Shown: positions 1-12,420, counted from the stretch's first letter. The stretch is 64,000 nucleotides of DNA from Anoplolepis gracilipes (GCF_047496725.1 NC_132983.1:1263501-1327500); one strand, 5' to 3'. Numbers and translations: made by a program. The notes: generated by a model not told the origin, from the letters alone.

Positions 1-238
1 GAAGGAGAACGAGGCGGAGGAAGAGGAACGGGACAGCGTTGTTAAAAAAGAAATAAACAAGATAGGCGGAGAGCGGGATGCACAATGCACACACACATAG
101 CAAACACACAGTGGTTGCGGCAGACAGGAAGGAAGCGCAGCCAACCGCGAAGCCCGCGGGGTCTGAGAGAGGTGCATACGTAATTGCGGGGCCACGCGGG
201 AGGCGCTGCTTTTATAAGTTAGATCTCTTCTCCTCCCT

Positions 239-246
<8 letters not shown>

Positions 247-288
<42 letters not shown>
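247..288 (+). repeat. CT microsatellite
   Basis: About 21 CT units, preceded by a C run. Confidence 0.95.
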
Positions 289-291
<3 letters not shown>

Positions 292-560
292 ATTCCATGC
301 TCCTCGCGTCTATCTTCGCGCGCGAGACTCTCGTACCCTCTCGTTGTGTCGCGCGTTGTGACGTATACTGCGCTGCTGGCTCGGGCCAAAGTGGCACGGA
401 CGAATGCACCGTCGTTGCACCGATGTGTGCAAAACGTGTGCAACCGCGACACCGTATACACCGACCGACCGAGCGACGCCATCTTGCGCAAATGCAGACG
501 CCAGCCGAAGGCGGAGCCTCTCCCGAAGGGCCTCTCTCCCGTCGTTTCTCTATCACCGTA

Positions 561-585
561 TCTCTCTCTCTCTCTCTCTTTCTCT

Positions 586-635
<50 letters not shown>
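561..635 (+). repeat. CT microsatellite, interrupted
   Basis: Mostly CT units with ttt and cat interruptions. Confidence 0.95.
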
Positions 636-642
<7 letters not shown>

Positions 643-1799
643 TCTAGTTCACCGTGGCAGATGCAGCTTCACCGCGATCAATCTTCCTCCTCGTCGCCGG
701 CGTTTCGTTCCCCTTCGTAACCTCCTCCCTGCGGTAGCTCCGTTTCCCCCTCTCCGGTAATTCAGCGTCCTTTTTTTTTGTCTTAGGATATCGATTAATT
801 AATCTCGTTGGTGTTCGTAAAATTGACAATCCCTCTCGACTTCGACATTGAATTCCTCGTATAATAATTAGGTATTAAATTTGTGCTCGCATTAAATTCT
901 CTCTCGGGTCATCTGCTTTTCTATTCCCCGGCGTCTTATAATCGAGAGAGAAAGAAATTGTATGGTGGGGGTACGGGGTGAAATTACATGTTATTACGCG
1001 AAAGCTGCTGGGGGCGCTCGATGTGAAATGAGACGTTATTTTCTGCGGGAATTTCGTGCGCGGGATTATATTATAAAGCGAGGAGGGGATGAAAAGGGGA
1101 GTGAGCGACGGTCTCTTAAAATCCGTGAGATACTTTTGGGCCTGAAATTTAAGTCTCCCATCGATATTTATTCGCAACAAAGATTATTAACACGGAATTA
1201 AAATATTCTTCGACAGGAGGGGGGGGGGGGGGGTTAACGTAAAGTCCTCGTCGATAACAATCCTGGCGATAACAATGCTTATGATTCATTTGCACGCATT
1301 TGGTTAACGAGGTTGACCACGCGTGTTTTTACGCTCATATGTTTTTCAAGCGAGGCGCATATTTTTTTACGCATTATCGGTTGTTATTAACGACGCTAAT
1401 TGGGCCTGCAAATCGAGGATGCTCCCGTTTGAGGGGAAAAAAAAGAACAAAGAAAAAAAAAAATTACGACCAAACTCGCGAGTTGAAATTTCTCGAGCCT
1501 TCCTCATGATTTTCTCCTTATTTACGACAACAATTAACAACGTTACGCTCGGTAATCGAGCAAGTGCTTCGAGGAAGTGCGATAACGCGCATCCATCAAC
1601 GCGAGAATCTCGATGAAATGTATATTTCGAGAGAGAATCTTTCCTTTTTTTACGATTTGACGATTTAACGATGGCAATTCTGTTCGCGGTTTGAAAAAAA
1701 GAGTCGTAATTCTTTCGCGCAAACAAAATAATTACTTACTATCTCACGATAACGTTAAACAGAAAAAAAAAGAGTATTTTTGAAGTTGTGAAAATATCG

Positions 1800-2066
1800 T
1801 TATTCTCGACGTGTAAATGAATATAATTGTTTGCTCCAAGACATTTAATATAATTTAATATAATTTTCAATTAAGAAAAATATATTCTTATTATACAAGA
1901 ATAATTTTCATGAATAGAAAAAAATGTTGAATGAATGAACAAACATATATGTTTATTCAAATTAAAAATTATAATAATAATATTATATTCTTGAGATGAC
2001 TATTAAAATATAATTATAATATTGTTACAATTTAAGATTATCAAATCTTTTTAAGAAGATTATATA
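1800..2066 (+). repeat. AT-rich dispersed repeat C, copy 1
   Basis: Collinear with 5560-5886. Shared landmarks: tattctcgac, gacatttaatat, agaataattttcat, ttattcaaat, tatattcttga and ttatcaaat followed by aagat. No terminal inverted repeats or coding frame seen; class unknown. Confidence 0.65.
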
Positions 2067-2311
2067 TATTTATACAATGACCGCTCAAGTATAAGATAAA
2101 TTTCCAGATCGCTTCGTTTAATAAGATCAACACGCGAATTTCGCGTCTCTCTTGTATCAAAGATCCGAAAAGCGACGTCGAAGGCAAATGGCCGGGAAAT
2201 AAAGCGCGTCTCTCCGTGAAAGACCAGAGTCCTTTCAGACGGACCTGCCGGCGCTTTGAATCCTTTTGATCCTTTGAGATTGACACCTCTCGTCGCACAA
2301 AAGCAAAACAT

Positions 2312-2364
<53 letters not shown>
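2312..2364 (+). repeat. CT microsatellite
   Basis: About 26 uninterrupted CT units. Confidence 0.95.
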
Positions 2365-2370
<6 letters not shown>

Positions 2371-3335
2371 GGGCGCGGTTAATTATTTGGAGTAGTCGCT
2401 TTGAGGGAGATTCCATTCGCGATGATCTCGCTCGGAATCATCAGATATTCGTCGGGACTAAGTTTTCCACCAGTCGATGGTCACGCGCATTTACTAATTA
2501 TTCCTTATCTAAGGAGGTTGTTTTTTTTTTTTTTTTTTATTGAAATATTTCTCTCCTTCTAGAATATATTTCCTTGCAACCGCGGTGGAAAGGAAATGCA
2601 ATAATGATAAGTAGCGTGCGAACTGTGTTGTTTTATCTGTACTTATTTACATTTTGTTTGGAAAATAATCGCGACACTTATATTTCGTTGTGTATAAATA
2701 GTTTAGCGGAAATAGAAAAAAGTAATTTGCGGATAAAAAAATTGATGACCGATCAACATCGATTAAATATATTATTCTTGCGACAAGTTTTACAAAAGTA
2801 ATAATAAAACTTGCATTTAATAATCCCGAATGATTTGCGTAAGTTTTTCTACAACTTTAAATCTGCTCTCTAATTTCGGAAGGAAATTTTCCTCCTATTT
2901 TAAACCTAAATTTTTTTCAGGATTATAGATTCTAGATTTTGATAAATTTTTTACCTATTTTATAATAGATGGCAAACGAATTTTTTACTTGGAGGTTTAA
3001 AATAGATGCTTTCGACAAAACTACAAGTTGATAGTGTTTTCGAATGAAACAGCTTTGATTGCTCTGAAAGCGATTAAATTCGATTTGTCGTAAACATATG
3101 TTCGACCGAAAATTAGTTTTGAATCTGATTAATATAAATAATACATTAATAAAATACATCCTGTTCGACACTATTTTAAAGCACAAGATTCTTTGTCCCG
3201 ATTAATCAATTCAACATCTACTCGAAGCATTAATTAATTTAATAATCCAAGTATCTTAAATCAAATTTAAAATGAAGTTTATGACGTTATTAATCGCTGT
3301 CAGAGCTATCGAAATTGCTTCATTTGAAAATGATA

Positions 3336-3770
3336 TACAGCCATGTCTAAGATTATTAGGCATTCCATGTTTTCGCACGTTTCTAAAAAAAATAACGAAT
3401 TAATTTTTATTTCTTGAAACTAGTTAAGATTGTGTGTATTATTTTCAAATTATTGATTATTGTCTCGTTTTAAATTAACAAAGCATATATCCTAAATTGT
3501 TTTTTAGAAACTTTATATTCTTTATTCTTTATTTCATTTTATCGTTCTGTTTATTCTAATAAATTAGCATTTTAAAATGTCAAAATAAACAAAAGTCTAA
3601 ATTTTATTATTGCATTTGCAAGGATAATCCTGAGTTGAAATTGCTAAACAGATCGTTGAAACAACTATTACGTAAGTAATTGAAATCGATGGTGTTGTAT
3701 TTATTTTGACATACATACTAATAAAGTAAGAAAACATTAAGGATGCTTAACAATTTTGGACATGACTGTA
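3336..3770 (+). mobile_element. Tc1/mariner-like MITE, copy 1
   Basis: The left end is TACAGCCATGTCTAAGATTA and the right end CAATTTTGGACATGACTGTA, inverted repeats with TA at both edges, as in Tc1/mariner insertions. It is 435 bp, AT-rich and has no transposase frame. A further 245 bp (to about 4015) is shared with the second copy. Confidence 0.7.
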
Positions 3771-5559
3771 AGTTTTTTTTTTGAAAAGGAATGTTTTCTC
3801 TGTTTAAAATCAAGAATCAAAGCAATATGTATTAAATTGAAAACAGTGATCAAAAGTATAAGAAAAAGAAAAGTTGACTCGAGATATCATTATTGCATTA
3901 TTACTTACATCCTTTATTTTAATAATCAGGGGGGAGGGGGGATGCGATTAGTAGACGAGATTCTTAAAAGGCGTCGCGTTTTTCTCTCTCGCGAACTTGC
4001 GGTTTTCGTCGGTTGGAAAATGCGGCTTTCGCGGCTTTCACTCCTCGAGCTAGCTTTGATCTTCGCCCGTAACCGGCGCGGCGTGGAGTATAATATAAAT
4101 GTAAATCGGAATCGAGAGACTTGCGTATCTCGATCCCGCGTAATAGGTCGCGGGTTTTCACGACGCAGGAAAAGAAAAAAAGGAGAAAAAATCTCCCGAC
4201 ACAATATGTTACGCAGGTGCCGCCTGTAATAAACCTGATCTGTTTCCCGGACCCGTCGTCGGCAATCGCGACGCACACGCGCGCGCCTGTATCGCCATTA
4301 CCATATTAATTTATTATCGGAATCTTGACAAGTAAGTAGGCGCGCGTGGGCGCGGATCCGCTCCTGAATCATCTACGCTCGTACGATCGAGTAAGAGATT
4401 AATCGAACCGATCTCGTCTGACGATCTGATATCGTTTTATGTCCCGTGTGACGAGCGAATTTAACATGCATACCCGCGGGCTAAAGAGAGTCGAAATTTT
4501 TTAATCTCAATTTTTAACCTTCGATATGTCACTTAATATCTCATCATTCATTTTCGAAACTATAATTCATCCATAATTTTTTGTGAAAGTTCCTCTTCTA
4601 AATTTCTAACAATAAGTGGAAAACTCTCTCTGTTCATTTATTGCCTCTTCGGAATACAAAATAGCAGCTCGGTTTCTATACGCGTAAAAATTGAGGCTGG
4701 AAATAGGAGCGACATCGTTACAAAAGAAAAATGTGCAAAAAAAAAAAAAAAAAAACCCAAAACAATTTACAAACATTGCCGCGGTAATTTTTTGAAACGC
4801 GCATTAGCGGGGGGGGGGGGGGGAAGGGAGAAAATGCGGTTAGAAGCGAGCGCGTTATCTGTGCCGTCGTGCCGATCTCGCCACGATATAACAGTGACCG
4901 TATCCGTGGATTTTTCATGAATATTCATGATACGCCGAGCGTGCGCAAAACCCTCGGCTATTATCTAGGAATCAGCCGGTCGGATAATATCGCGGAGGAC
5001 GCGTATATATTTAATGACGCGGGTAAAACGGCGGGGCGAGAGGCGGAAAATGTAGGTATTAAGAGACAATCTTTCTCGAGTTTTGAAAAAAAAAAAAAAA
5101 GAGTGATTTGCGATCCCCCCCTCCCCCTCTAGATCGGCTTAAATCGCGCGAGTTGAAATTTGATACGATGACGGCGAGAATAAAACGATGAAAACCTGAG
5201 GAAATCAATATCGTTAGCATAATATCGCCGTTAATATACGACAGCCTATATACATTAGGTTGTAGCTCGCGTGGTGGTGGGCGTCCCGTCGATATTTTTG
5301 GCCCGATAGACTGGGCAATGTCGCCTTAATAGTGCAAAGGATCCGACGATCAGAGAGCGACGGATATATCGCGATGTGTCCCTGTCATTCCGAACGTCAT
5401 CTTGCCGGGATGAACGCTCTTACGGAATTCCTCGAAATCCATCCACGTGCCGTTTCCTCAGCTGTTTTTTGTCAAATTTTGGATCCGTTGACGTCGACAA
5501 TTTTTCGATGTATTTCTGATGTACAGAGAGAAAGATCATTCCTGGTTTCAGAATATCTT

Positions 5560-5886
5560 TATTCTCGACACGCGATCTTGATGAAATGAGATTACATAAC
5601 GTTAATACAAATTGCTTGTTTGAAGACATTTAATATAGTTTTATCTAGAAAATTAAATTCCTATTAAGAATAATTTTCATTACATGGAGAAAAAAATTAT
5701 TGGATGGACAAACGGTACTTACATATTCAAATAAAAAAATTATAATGATAAAATTAAAATAATATTAATTATATATTCTTGATGTGTCTATTATAATACA
5801 ATATTAAAATTAAATTAAATTGTAAAATAAAATTATAACATTTTTGAAATTTAAACTTATCAAATTTTCCTAACAAGATCATATTG
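5560..5886 (+). repeat. AT-rich dispersed repeat C, copy 2
   Basis: Second copy of the sequence at 1800-2066, about 60 bp longer because of small AT-rich insertions. Same strand. The two lie 3.5 kb apart. Confidence 0.65.
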
Positions 5887-6108
5887 TTGCTCATAATAAT
5901 AATCGTGTTCATCCTATTCTAGACGATTTCTCGAAAATCATCAGTATTCGCCGGAACGTCGAGAATGCGTGCAATGTCGAGATGCTCTCTCGAACATAGT
6001 CGTCGACCATATTGTCCGGACGCGCTCCTCGTTCCACGGTCGATCGGCGACTGCAGATAAAATTGCGGGGTCGACAGAAATATCGCGTCGAGATAACAGA
6101 GAAAGAGA

Positions 6109-6119
6109 GAGAGAGAGAC

Positions 6120-6150
<31 letters not shown>
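6109..6150 (+). repeat. GA microsatellite with GACA interruptions
   Basis: GA units interrupted by gacagaca near 6118-6125. Confidence 0.9.
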
Positions 6151-6155
<5 letters not shown>

Positions 6156-6549
6156 TTATGTCAGCGCGCCTGTCAGGATGGGACGCGAGGGAGAGAAGTA
6201 CATAAGAGCGGGAGCCTCCCTGGTTTCCGGGGAGAGGGAAAGGCAAAAAGTCTCGCGAAATCCCGTAAAAACGGGAGCCGGAGAAGGGGAGGGGGAGAGA
6301 CGGAAAGCGCGATAAATATCGCGCTCGGCGCGATGGAAGTTTTTTTATTGCGTCGAGAGTGCGAAGTGGTTCTTTCTTCTCTGTCTGCTCATTTCTTGCC
6401 GCCTTTATCCCTGCCTGCCCCCTCACCCCCCCCTGTCACTCTCGCTCTTCTCTTTTTCTCTCGTTACGAAAGGAAGGAACGACCGGACTTGATGCATGTT
6501 TCTTTCGTAAATTCTCGCTCTTCGAAGTAATATTTCATAGTTGAATTAT

Positions 6550-6890
6550 TGAAAAATTTTATTTCATTGCAACTCGGCGAGGTTTCTTTTTTAAAAAACG
6601 ATTTTTTAAAATAATTTTGTTCTTATATCGTGTGAAAAATGTTTATCTTATAAAGGAATTTATTTTAGCTTTTTTAAATGTAATATTTAAGTAATATTTG
6701 AAACTTAAATGACACTTCATTTTTCCTTCATGTGATTGAAAGGCATCAGAAAACGCACGCAATAAAAAAAACTTATTTTAGAAAATTGCATCCAAAGAAT
6801 CTTTAAAAAAATTCCCTCTATCTGGAATTTCGAACAAAAAAAATCTGGGAAAACAGAGAATTTTCAGAGAAACTTTTTACAACAATAGAG
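6550..6890 (+). repeat. Family A repeat, end-less fragment
   Basis: Internal part of the family A element: the segments gaaacttaaatgacac, aaaacgcacgcaataaaaaa, ttattttagaaaattgca and atctggaatttcgaacaaaa occur in the same order as in the full copies. Neither terminal CAGGGTGTCTACTC is present. Confidence 0.65.
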
Positions 6891-7374
6891 TAGAAATTTT
6901 TTCGAACGATCGAAAAATTACGGAATCGGCAGCGTGTACAGGGATGATTAACGGGTAGGGGAGGTGGGAAATATCTCTTGGTGCAACGAAAAATGGTGGA
7001 GGATCAGCAAAACATAGCCGCACGTAGGAGAGCTTGTTTACTTTTCATCGCGGCTGCGCCGTGCGATGCAACGGATCCAATTACAGACAGGCCATCGTTG
7101 GCTCTCCGATTAATTACAGAGCGCAGCTGCTCATCTCGCGCTGCCCGCTGTGTATTCGTAATATTGTGTTTCGCGCCCCTCTAAATTTAGAGACGCCGAC
7201 CACTTTCCGCGGTCTCGCCGCCATTTGCTTTCGACGATTGCGGCGAACAATTTCGCGTCCGCAATTTCTCCTTGCGATTAAAACGTCTTTATATGCGGTA
7301 TCTGATTTGAAATTGCATTGAAAAGATCATGGAACTTATATATGGCTCTCTCGAAATTAATGTCGTATTAATTA

Positions 7375-7847
7375 CAGGGTGTATTCCTAGAAAAATATGA
7401 AATTTTCAGGAATTTCTTTTGTATCGAAAAAAAAGGAATTCTTGTAGAATTTTGTTGAGATTCAGGGAATTTTTCCAAAATTCTTTCTTTGATAATTTTG
7501 CTCTCATATTTTAAACAGTCAGCCAGTTAAGCAAATTATGCGTTTAAAATATATATCTATTTTTATTTATATATTCAATGTCTTAACGAAATATTAAATA
7601 TGCGATACATATTCTTTATTGTAATTTTTAGTGATAAAAAAAACTGAAAAAGTGCAAAATATTTACCTTATAAAAATTGTTTAGTTTTTTTCTCGATATG
7701 ATTCCAAAAAACGCACGCGATTACAAAATTTATTTTAGAAAGTCATAAAAAAAGGTCATAAGAATATTCCCTTCACCTGGAATTTTGGACAAAAATACCT
7801 GGAAGATCGGGGAATTTTTTTGCCACGAGATTCGAGTAGACACCCTG
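7375..7847 (+). repeat. Family A terminal-inverted-repeat element, complete copy
   Basis: A 473-bp AT-rich element. The left end is CAGGGTGTATTCC and the right end GAGTAGACACCCTG, imperfect inverted repeats. TAATTA flanks both sides (7369-7374 and 7848-7853), consistent with a target-site duplication. There is no open frame for a transposase, so it is a non-autonomous, MITE-like copy. Confidence 0.8.
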
Positions 7848-7985
7848 TAATTAACAATTGGAGGGAGACAGGACGAGGCGCGGTAAAACATCGTTCTCCC
7901 TTGTTATCAGCGTATGCCGTGAAGGTGGAGCGACGTCGGCAGGCGTTGTTGGCAAGAACCACTCGATATATCGATCCGGTCGACC

Positions 7986-8030
7986 GGGGCCGGGGCCGGG
8001 GCCGGGGCCGGGGGCCGGGGGCCGGGGGCC
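7986..8030 (+). repeat. GGGGCC tandem repeat, quadruplex-prone
   Basis: Four GGGGCC units followed by three GGGGGCC units on the + strand, giving seven runs of four or five G at short spacing. It lies 139 bp right of a family A copy. Confidence 0.95.
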
Positions 8031-8180
8031 GACCCACCCGTACAAGCGGGTTTGCATGCGTCGCATGTGCACGCTCCGGCATTCGCTGGCAACAATGTGC
8101 ATCCGCAAATTTGCACGGATATTAAGAACGCTGCACTTTCCTGACGGCGAGAGGTGGGGATCGGTTAATTAGATGGACCG

Positions 8181-8181
8181 A

Positions 8182-8241
<60 letters not shown>
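8181..8241 (+). repeat. CGT trinucleotide repeat
   Basis: About 20 CGT/GTC units followed by a decayed tail (tgattgtggtcgtggtcgtc). Confidence 0.95.
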
Positions 8242-9579
8242 GATTGTGGTCGTGGTCGTCGTTGTAAGATAATAACCGGGGATAATTAATTTGATGCGTA
8301 ATGAGCTCTCATTAATGACATAGGTGACCGTATCGTCGCAGGACGGTCGTAATTGCCCATTCATTTTTGTCCCACAAACGTCACTCTAATCTCAGATATC
8401 GTCGTCGTGTCAGATTTTTTTTTACTGTTAATTATCTTCTCATTAAACGCGATTGCGTACGAGATTTTGATAAATTATTAGCAAAAAAAAAGGTGCCCTT
8501 TACCCAAAACGTATTCCGTACATTCAGGTACATTGATCCCGACACGCCTTCGTTTCGGTCTCGCACAATAACGATGAATCCTATGTATCGAGGGACGGAA
8601 AATGCAAGTATTGTTTGAAATATGCGGTATAAAAAGTTGAATCATGATATAGTCCGCGACTCTTTTGCATGCGACACGCGGTATCCGATTCGAATTCGCA
8701 GAGCGCAATTAACGTCAGGCGAACATTTCTCCAGCACTTCACTCGAAACGGAGCGACGTCCAGCCAGCAATTTTGCACGCGAAGGAGAGACGATCGTATA
8801 ACGAAAGTAATATCGCTAATGAACGGTTAATTACGCGTAACCCGGGTGAATTCAAACTCGGACGAAGAGTAGTAATAGGTACGCATCTCGTCGTATCCGT
8901 TCGTCGGACAAGAGGAAGGGTCGTGATACTCCTCCGAGCAAGCCCTTGGGCCCTTGTATTTAATTAAGACGTCTGCCGCAATTAGGGCAGCCTTTTACGA
9001 TCGGTCTAAAAGCCGATCATTCCGAGCACGCACTTTTTCAATCGGGTTTTTCTTCCTCGCGGAGGGAGGTACTGACTATGACGTCTAGACTCGCGGCTAC
9101 CATTTCCAGAAGCGATTCCACCTGCTCGATCGCATTCATATAAATGCAGGTGTTGATAAAAAAATATTTATTGCAGCGGCAATGAAATCAGCTGATGCGA
9201 TCAACGCTTTCAACATTTATTACGTTTATTTTCGCGTTGCTTTCTTTTTGAAAATAAATACTCTATTTGCATTACTAGTCAGAGTCTCAACGTCTGATGA
9301 TTTCATTAGTGATATTTAGATGTTAAGATTTATCTGTTCAATAGATATTTATTATCTTTACTCTGTATTTTTTCCATCCTCAAACAAATGAGTGAATTTA
9401 AAAGAGTGTAAAAAAATGTATATCCCTTCTTTAAACAGACTAGAAAGAAGTTGCACGGAGACAAAACTGACCCGCCAGTACAGAGTAAGGATTAAAGATA
9501 TAAGATTGTCATCCAGATTATAGATAATATATATCATGATGCAACAATCTCAGCTGACGTGTGACGTTTGCTTTTCCAG

Positions 9580-10815
9580 CAAGGATGTCGAGCAGCGGCG
9601 TGTCGAGCGGTCCGGTGAGCCAGGTCTGCCGGCCGCACTTTCACAGCTCGGTTCTCCATCCGTGGCTGTCCAGCAGCAGCGCAGACACCTCGAAGCCTTG
9701 GGGATTTCCCGCGACGACGGCGGCCACAGGCGGCGCCGTGAGCGACGAGAAGCCACAGAGTCCTCTGGGATCGTCGCTGCCGCCCACCACCGGAAGTCTG
9801 TCGAGTCACGGTGGCGGTGGCGCCGGCCACCATCTCTTCTCCTTCCCGCCGACGCCGCCCAAGGACGCTACGCCCGATAGCATAACCGCCAGCACGACCT
9901 CTAGCACGAACAACAACAACAACTCGACGAGCGCCAACAACAACAACAACAGCGGCAATCCTCTTTCCGGGTTGGGTGGTGGCACCGCCAGCGAGTACCA
10001 GGCGGCTGTCGCGCACGCGGCGGTGATGGGGGCGTTTATGCATCATCAGGACGCCCTGGGCGCGTCCGGGGCCAGCTCGTGCGACATCAAGCCGACGGTG
10101 ATGCTCGGCCATCATCACGGGGCGCCCTCGCCGCCGCATCAGCAGCACAACGGCACCAACAACGGTGGCAACGGTCCCGGCACAAATGGTTCCTCTGCTG
10201 GTCAGGTGAAGCAGCGAGAAGGTAATAACCAATCCGGCAGTGTGACGGGCAGCCAACAGGCGAGCACCACGCAGCAACAACAGCAGCAGGACGCGTATCA
10301 GAGCAACAACGGCGTGCCGGCCGGCGGCGGTGGCGGCGGTGGTGGTGGCGGCAGTGGTGGCTCTGGCAATGGTAGTAGCGACAGTAGCGGCGGTGGCGCG
10401 GTCTCCCCCTGCAGAGATAGCTACGCGGCCGCGGCCGCGGCCGTCGCGGCTGCGGCGGCCAACAGTCACCATGCCACTTCCGGTTCGCAGTACGATCCGG
10501 CCGCGTACAACATGTACCAGCATCTGCAGTACCCCGCCGCCAGCCACCATCACCATCATCATCATCACGGCGCCACCTCGGCCTCGTCCGCCACCGCCGC
10601 GTCGTCCCACAATCCGCACAACGGCGGTGGCGCGGTCGCCGGTATTTTCGGCCACCACGCCGCCGGTGCCGGTAACCCGACCGGCGGCGGCCTGGCCGGT
10701 GTCGCGGACTCGAAGCTGCTAGTCGGTCACGCGCACGGGAACACGCCGGGCTCGCCCTCCGCGCAGCAGCAGCAGCAGCAGCAAAAGCCGAGGAACAAGT
10801 CGAGGACGTCCGCCG
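9580..10815 (+). CDS. grn: grain (GATA1/2/3-class) activation-region exon
   Basis: Internal coding exon of a GATA transcription factor, acting in the nucleus as a sequence-specific regulator. The acceptor is cttttccag at 9571-9579 and the donor is g|gtaag at 10816, leaving a one-base (phase 1) overhang. Numbering from the ATG at 9585 gives 410 codons. SQVCRP is at about residues 12-17, followed by HPW and KPWGFP. HLFSFPPTPPKD is at 83-94. Vertebrate GATA3 carries close counterparts in the same order (SQVCRP, then HLFTFPPTPPKD). The rest is low complexity: Asn runs at 109-122, a Gly/Ser tract near 246-265, an Ala-rich tract near 282-293, eight His at about 321-328 and seven Gln at 394-400. It ends in a basic KPRNKSRTSA that leads into the N-finger. 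The ATG has a good context (aaggATG) and could be the start, but the frame is open across the acceptor, so it may be an internal Met with the true start in an exon upstream of the window. The class assignment is strong; grn is by family resemblance. Confidence 0.88.
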
Positions 10816-10950
10816 GTAAGCGGCACGCGCGTCTCTGTATGAGCATCACGGTTCTCTTTATGTTGGTCCTTTCTTTGGGTTCTCTCTTTCGGATCACACA
10901 CTTTTTTTTTTTTTTTTTTTTTTTTAACCATTACTTCCTTTAGTTTTTTA

Positions 10951-11391
10951 CAGGGTGTCTACTCTCGAAAAAAAAGGTGGAAAATCTAGATTTCTCAGGG
11001 ATTTTTGTACCTGGAAAAATAAAGGAAACTCTCACTAGGACTCTTTAATAATTTTCCTTTTATACCGCAATAAATTATAAATATATATCTATCTCTGTTT
11101 ATATATTTAATGTCTAACAAAATATTAAATATTTACTAAATGTTTTTTATTATAATTTTTAATAAAAAATGAAAATGTTATGCAAGCGAAAAGTATTTAT
11201 CTTATAAAAATTATTCAGTCTTTTTCTTCATATAAATGAGAATCATTAGATAACGCATACAAATTTATTTTAGAAAGTCATATGAAATATTATTAAAATT
11301 TTCTCTTTATCTGGAATATTGAACAAAAGTATCTGGAAGATTAGGGAATTTTCAAGAATTCTTTTTATAAGATTTTTGAGTAGACACTCTG
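10951..11391 (+). repeat. Family A terminal-inverted-repeat element
   Basis: A 441-bp copy with ends CAGGGTGTCTACTC and GAGTAGACACTCTG. TTTTA occurs directly on each side, a possible 5-bp target duplication. It sits 136 bp into the intron after the activation-region exon, right behind a T-rich run. Confidence 0.8.
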
Positions 11392-12420
11392 TTTTATTAT
11401 AATTTATTTCGATTTTGTTTTTATCTTTTTCTTTTATTTGGTTATCTATTTTCCGTTCTTAATATTCTTTTTATACGGGAGAAATGTTTTGGAAAGTTAT
11501 TTAGAATCGAATAAAGGCTCTCATAGAGTCTGTGAAAATTTAAAGAGATTTGTAAATTATTTTTGAAGTTTTTTTTTGTTATAGAAATCATCAGATAAAT
11601 TTTAATACGAGATTTTAAGAAATTTTATATATGTTTTAAGATTTTTTTTTGTTTTTAAAAGTATGAGCTTTATTCAGAGGGAGATACAAATAATAAATAA
11701 CATTTTTCCCGCATAAAATATTGGATTTTCTTTTTTTAATCATTCTTTGCATCATTGTTTGCTTTCGGCATTTTCAGTTCTGCTTTTTTGCACCGGCGTC
11801 GATTGTTAAAACTAAAGATACTAATATGTAAATTTTCAATAGCTTTGTTTTTATTTTATCTTATTTATAATTATACATTGCATTACCAAAGGATTTAAAT
11901 CACTTAAGTTAAAATCGACGCTAAGGCATTTTGTTTCCTAATTTTTTAAATTTGTTTTATTTTTAATTAAACTTTTTATATATTTCTTTTTATTTTATTT
12001 TATTTAAAAAAAGTTTAGTTTCTCTTGAAAATTATTTTTGTTCTATCTGTATTTTCCCTCATTCGACATCCAGTCGATATATATCTTTCGTATATCTGTC
12101 TGGACGTGCAAACAAACAGAGGAGAGAATACAGATTGTGTTCTTATTGTTTGATCCTGTTTCCTCATTTTTTAAATTTTAACCGTGAGCTTTCGGTGGCG
12201 GTCGTCTTACGCTTGAAGTTCGTTCAGAACACGTTTTTTCCACCCGTTTCTCTGTTTTTTTTTTTTTTTCGGTCGAGCAGTATCACACAATTGCGAGAAA
12301 GAGAGGGAGGCACTGTGACTGTGATCTTTTGTATTTTGCCTCACTGATGTGTTTTTTGCGTGGCACCCACTCGAGAGAGCGAGCGCGAAGCACCACACCC
12401 GATTTTCAAAGATGTGACAC

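Larger units (their letters stand above)
1..9579 (+). other. Upstream sequence, probably 5' intron of grain
   Basis: No exon is recognised. It ends in a classic acceptor (tttgcttttccag), so transcription must start upstream of 9580; whether the promoter lies in this stretch or before the window is not visible. Contents: CT microsatellites near the left edge; GC-poor debris at 1800-2066 and 5560-5886 (a repeat pair); a mariner-like element at 3336-3770; family A copies at about 6550-6890 and 7375-7847; a GGGGCC tract and a CGT tract at 7986-8241. Stretches 3930-5330, 6900-7370 and 8250-9500 are mostly unique, CpG-rich and without recognisable genes. Confidence 0.6.

Noticed and set aside
9119..9152. 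Inverted CACCTGC/GCAGGTG E-boxes flanking TATAAAT, considered as a core promoter
   Set aside because: Seven-base inverted pairs are frequent by chance, and no transcript evidence or initiator supports it.
9561..9584. In-frame codons before the ATG at 9585
   Set aside because: They translate the pyrimidine tract and AG of a splice acceptor and have no ATG.
9534..10658. A 374-codon open frame on the minus strand opposite the activation-region exon
   Set aside because: Its composition is Arg/Val/Ala-rich as expected from the reverse of GC-rich coding triplets. The plus strand carries family motifs and splice sites.
10816..10943. Open reading continuing past the donor at 10816
   Set aside because: It runs into basic and poly-Phe translation of a T run. 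The donor there joins in frame to the N-finger exon.
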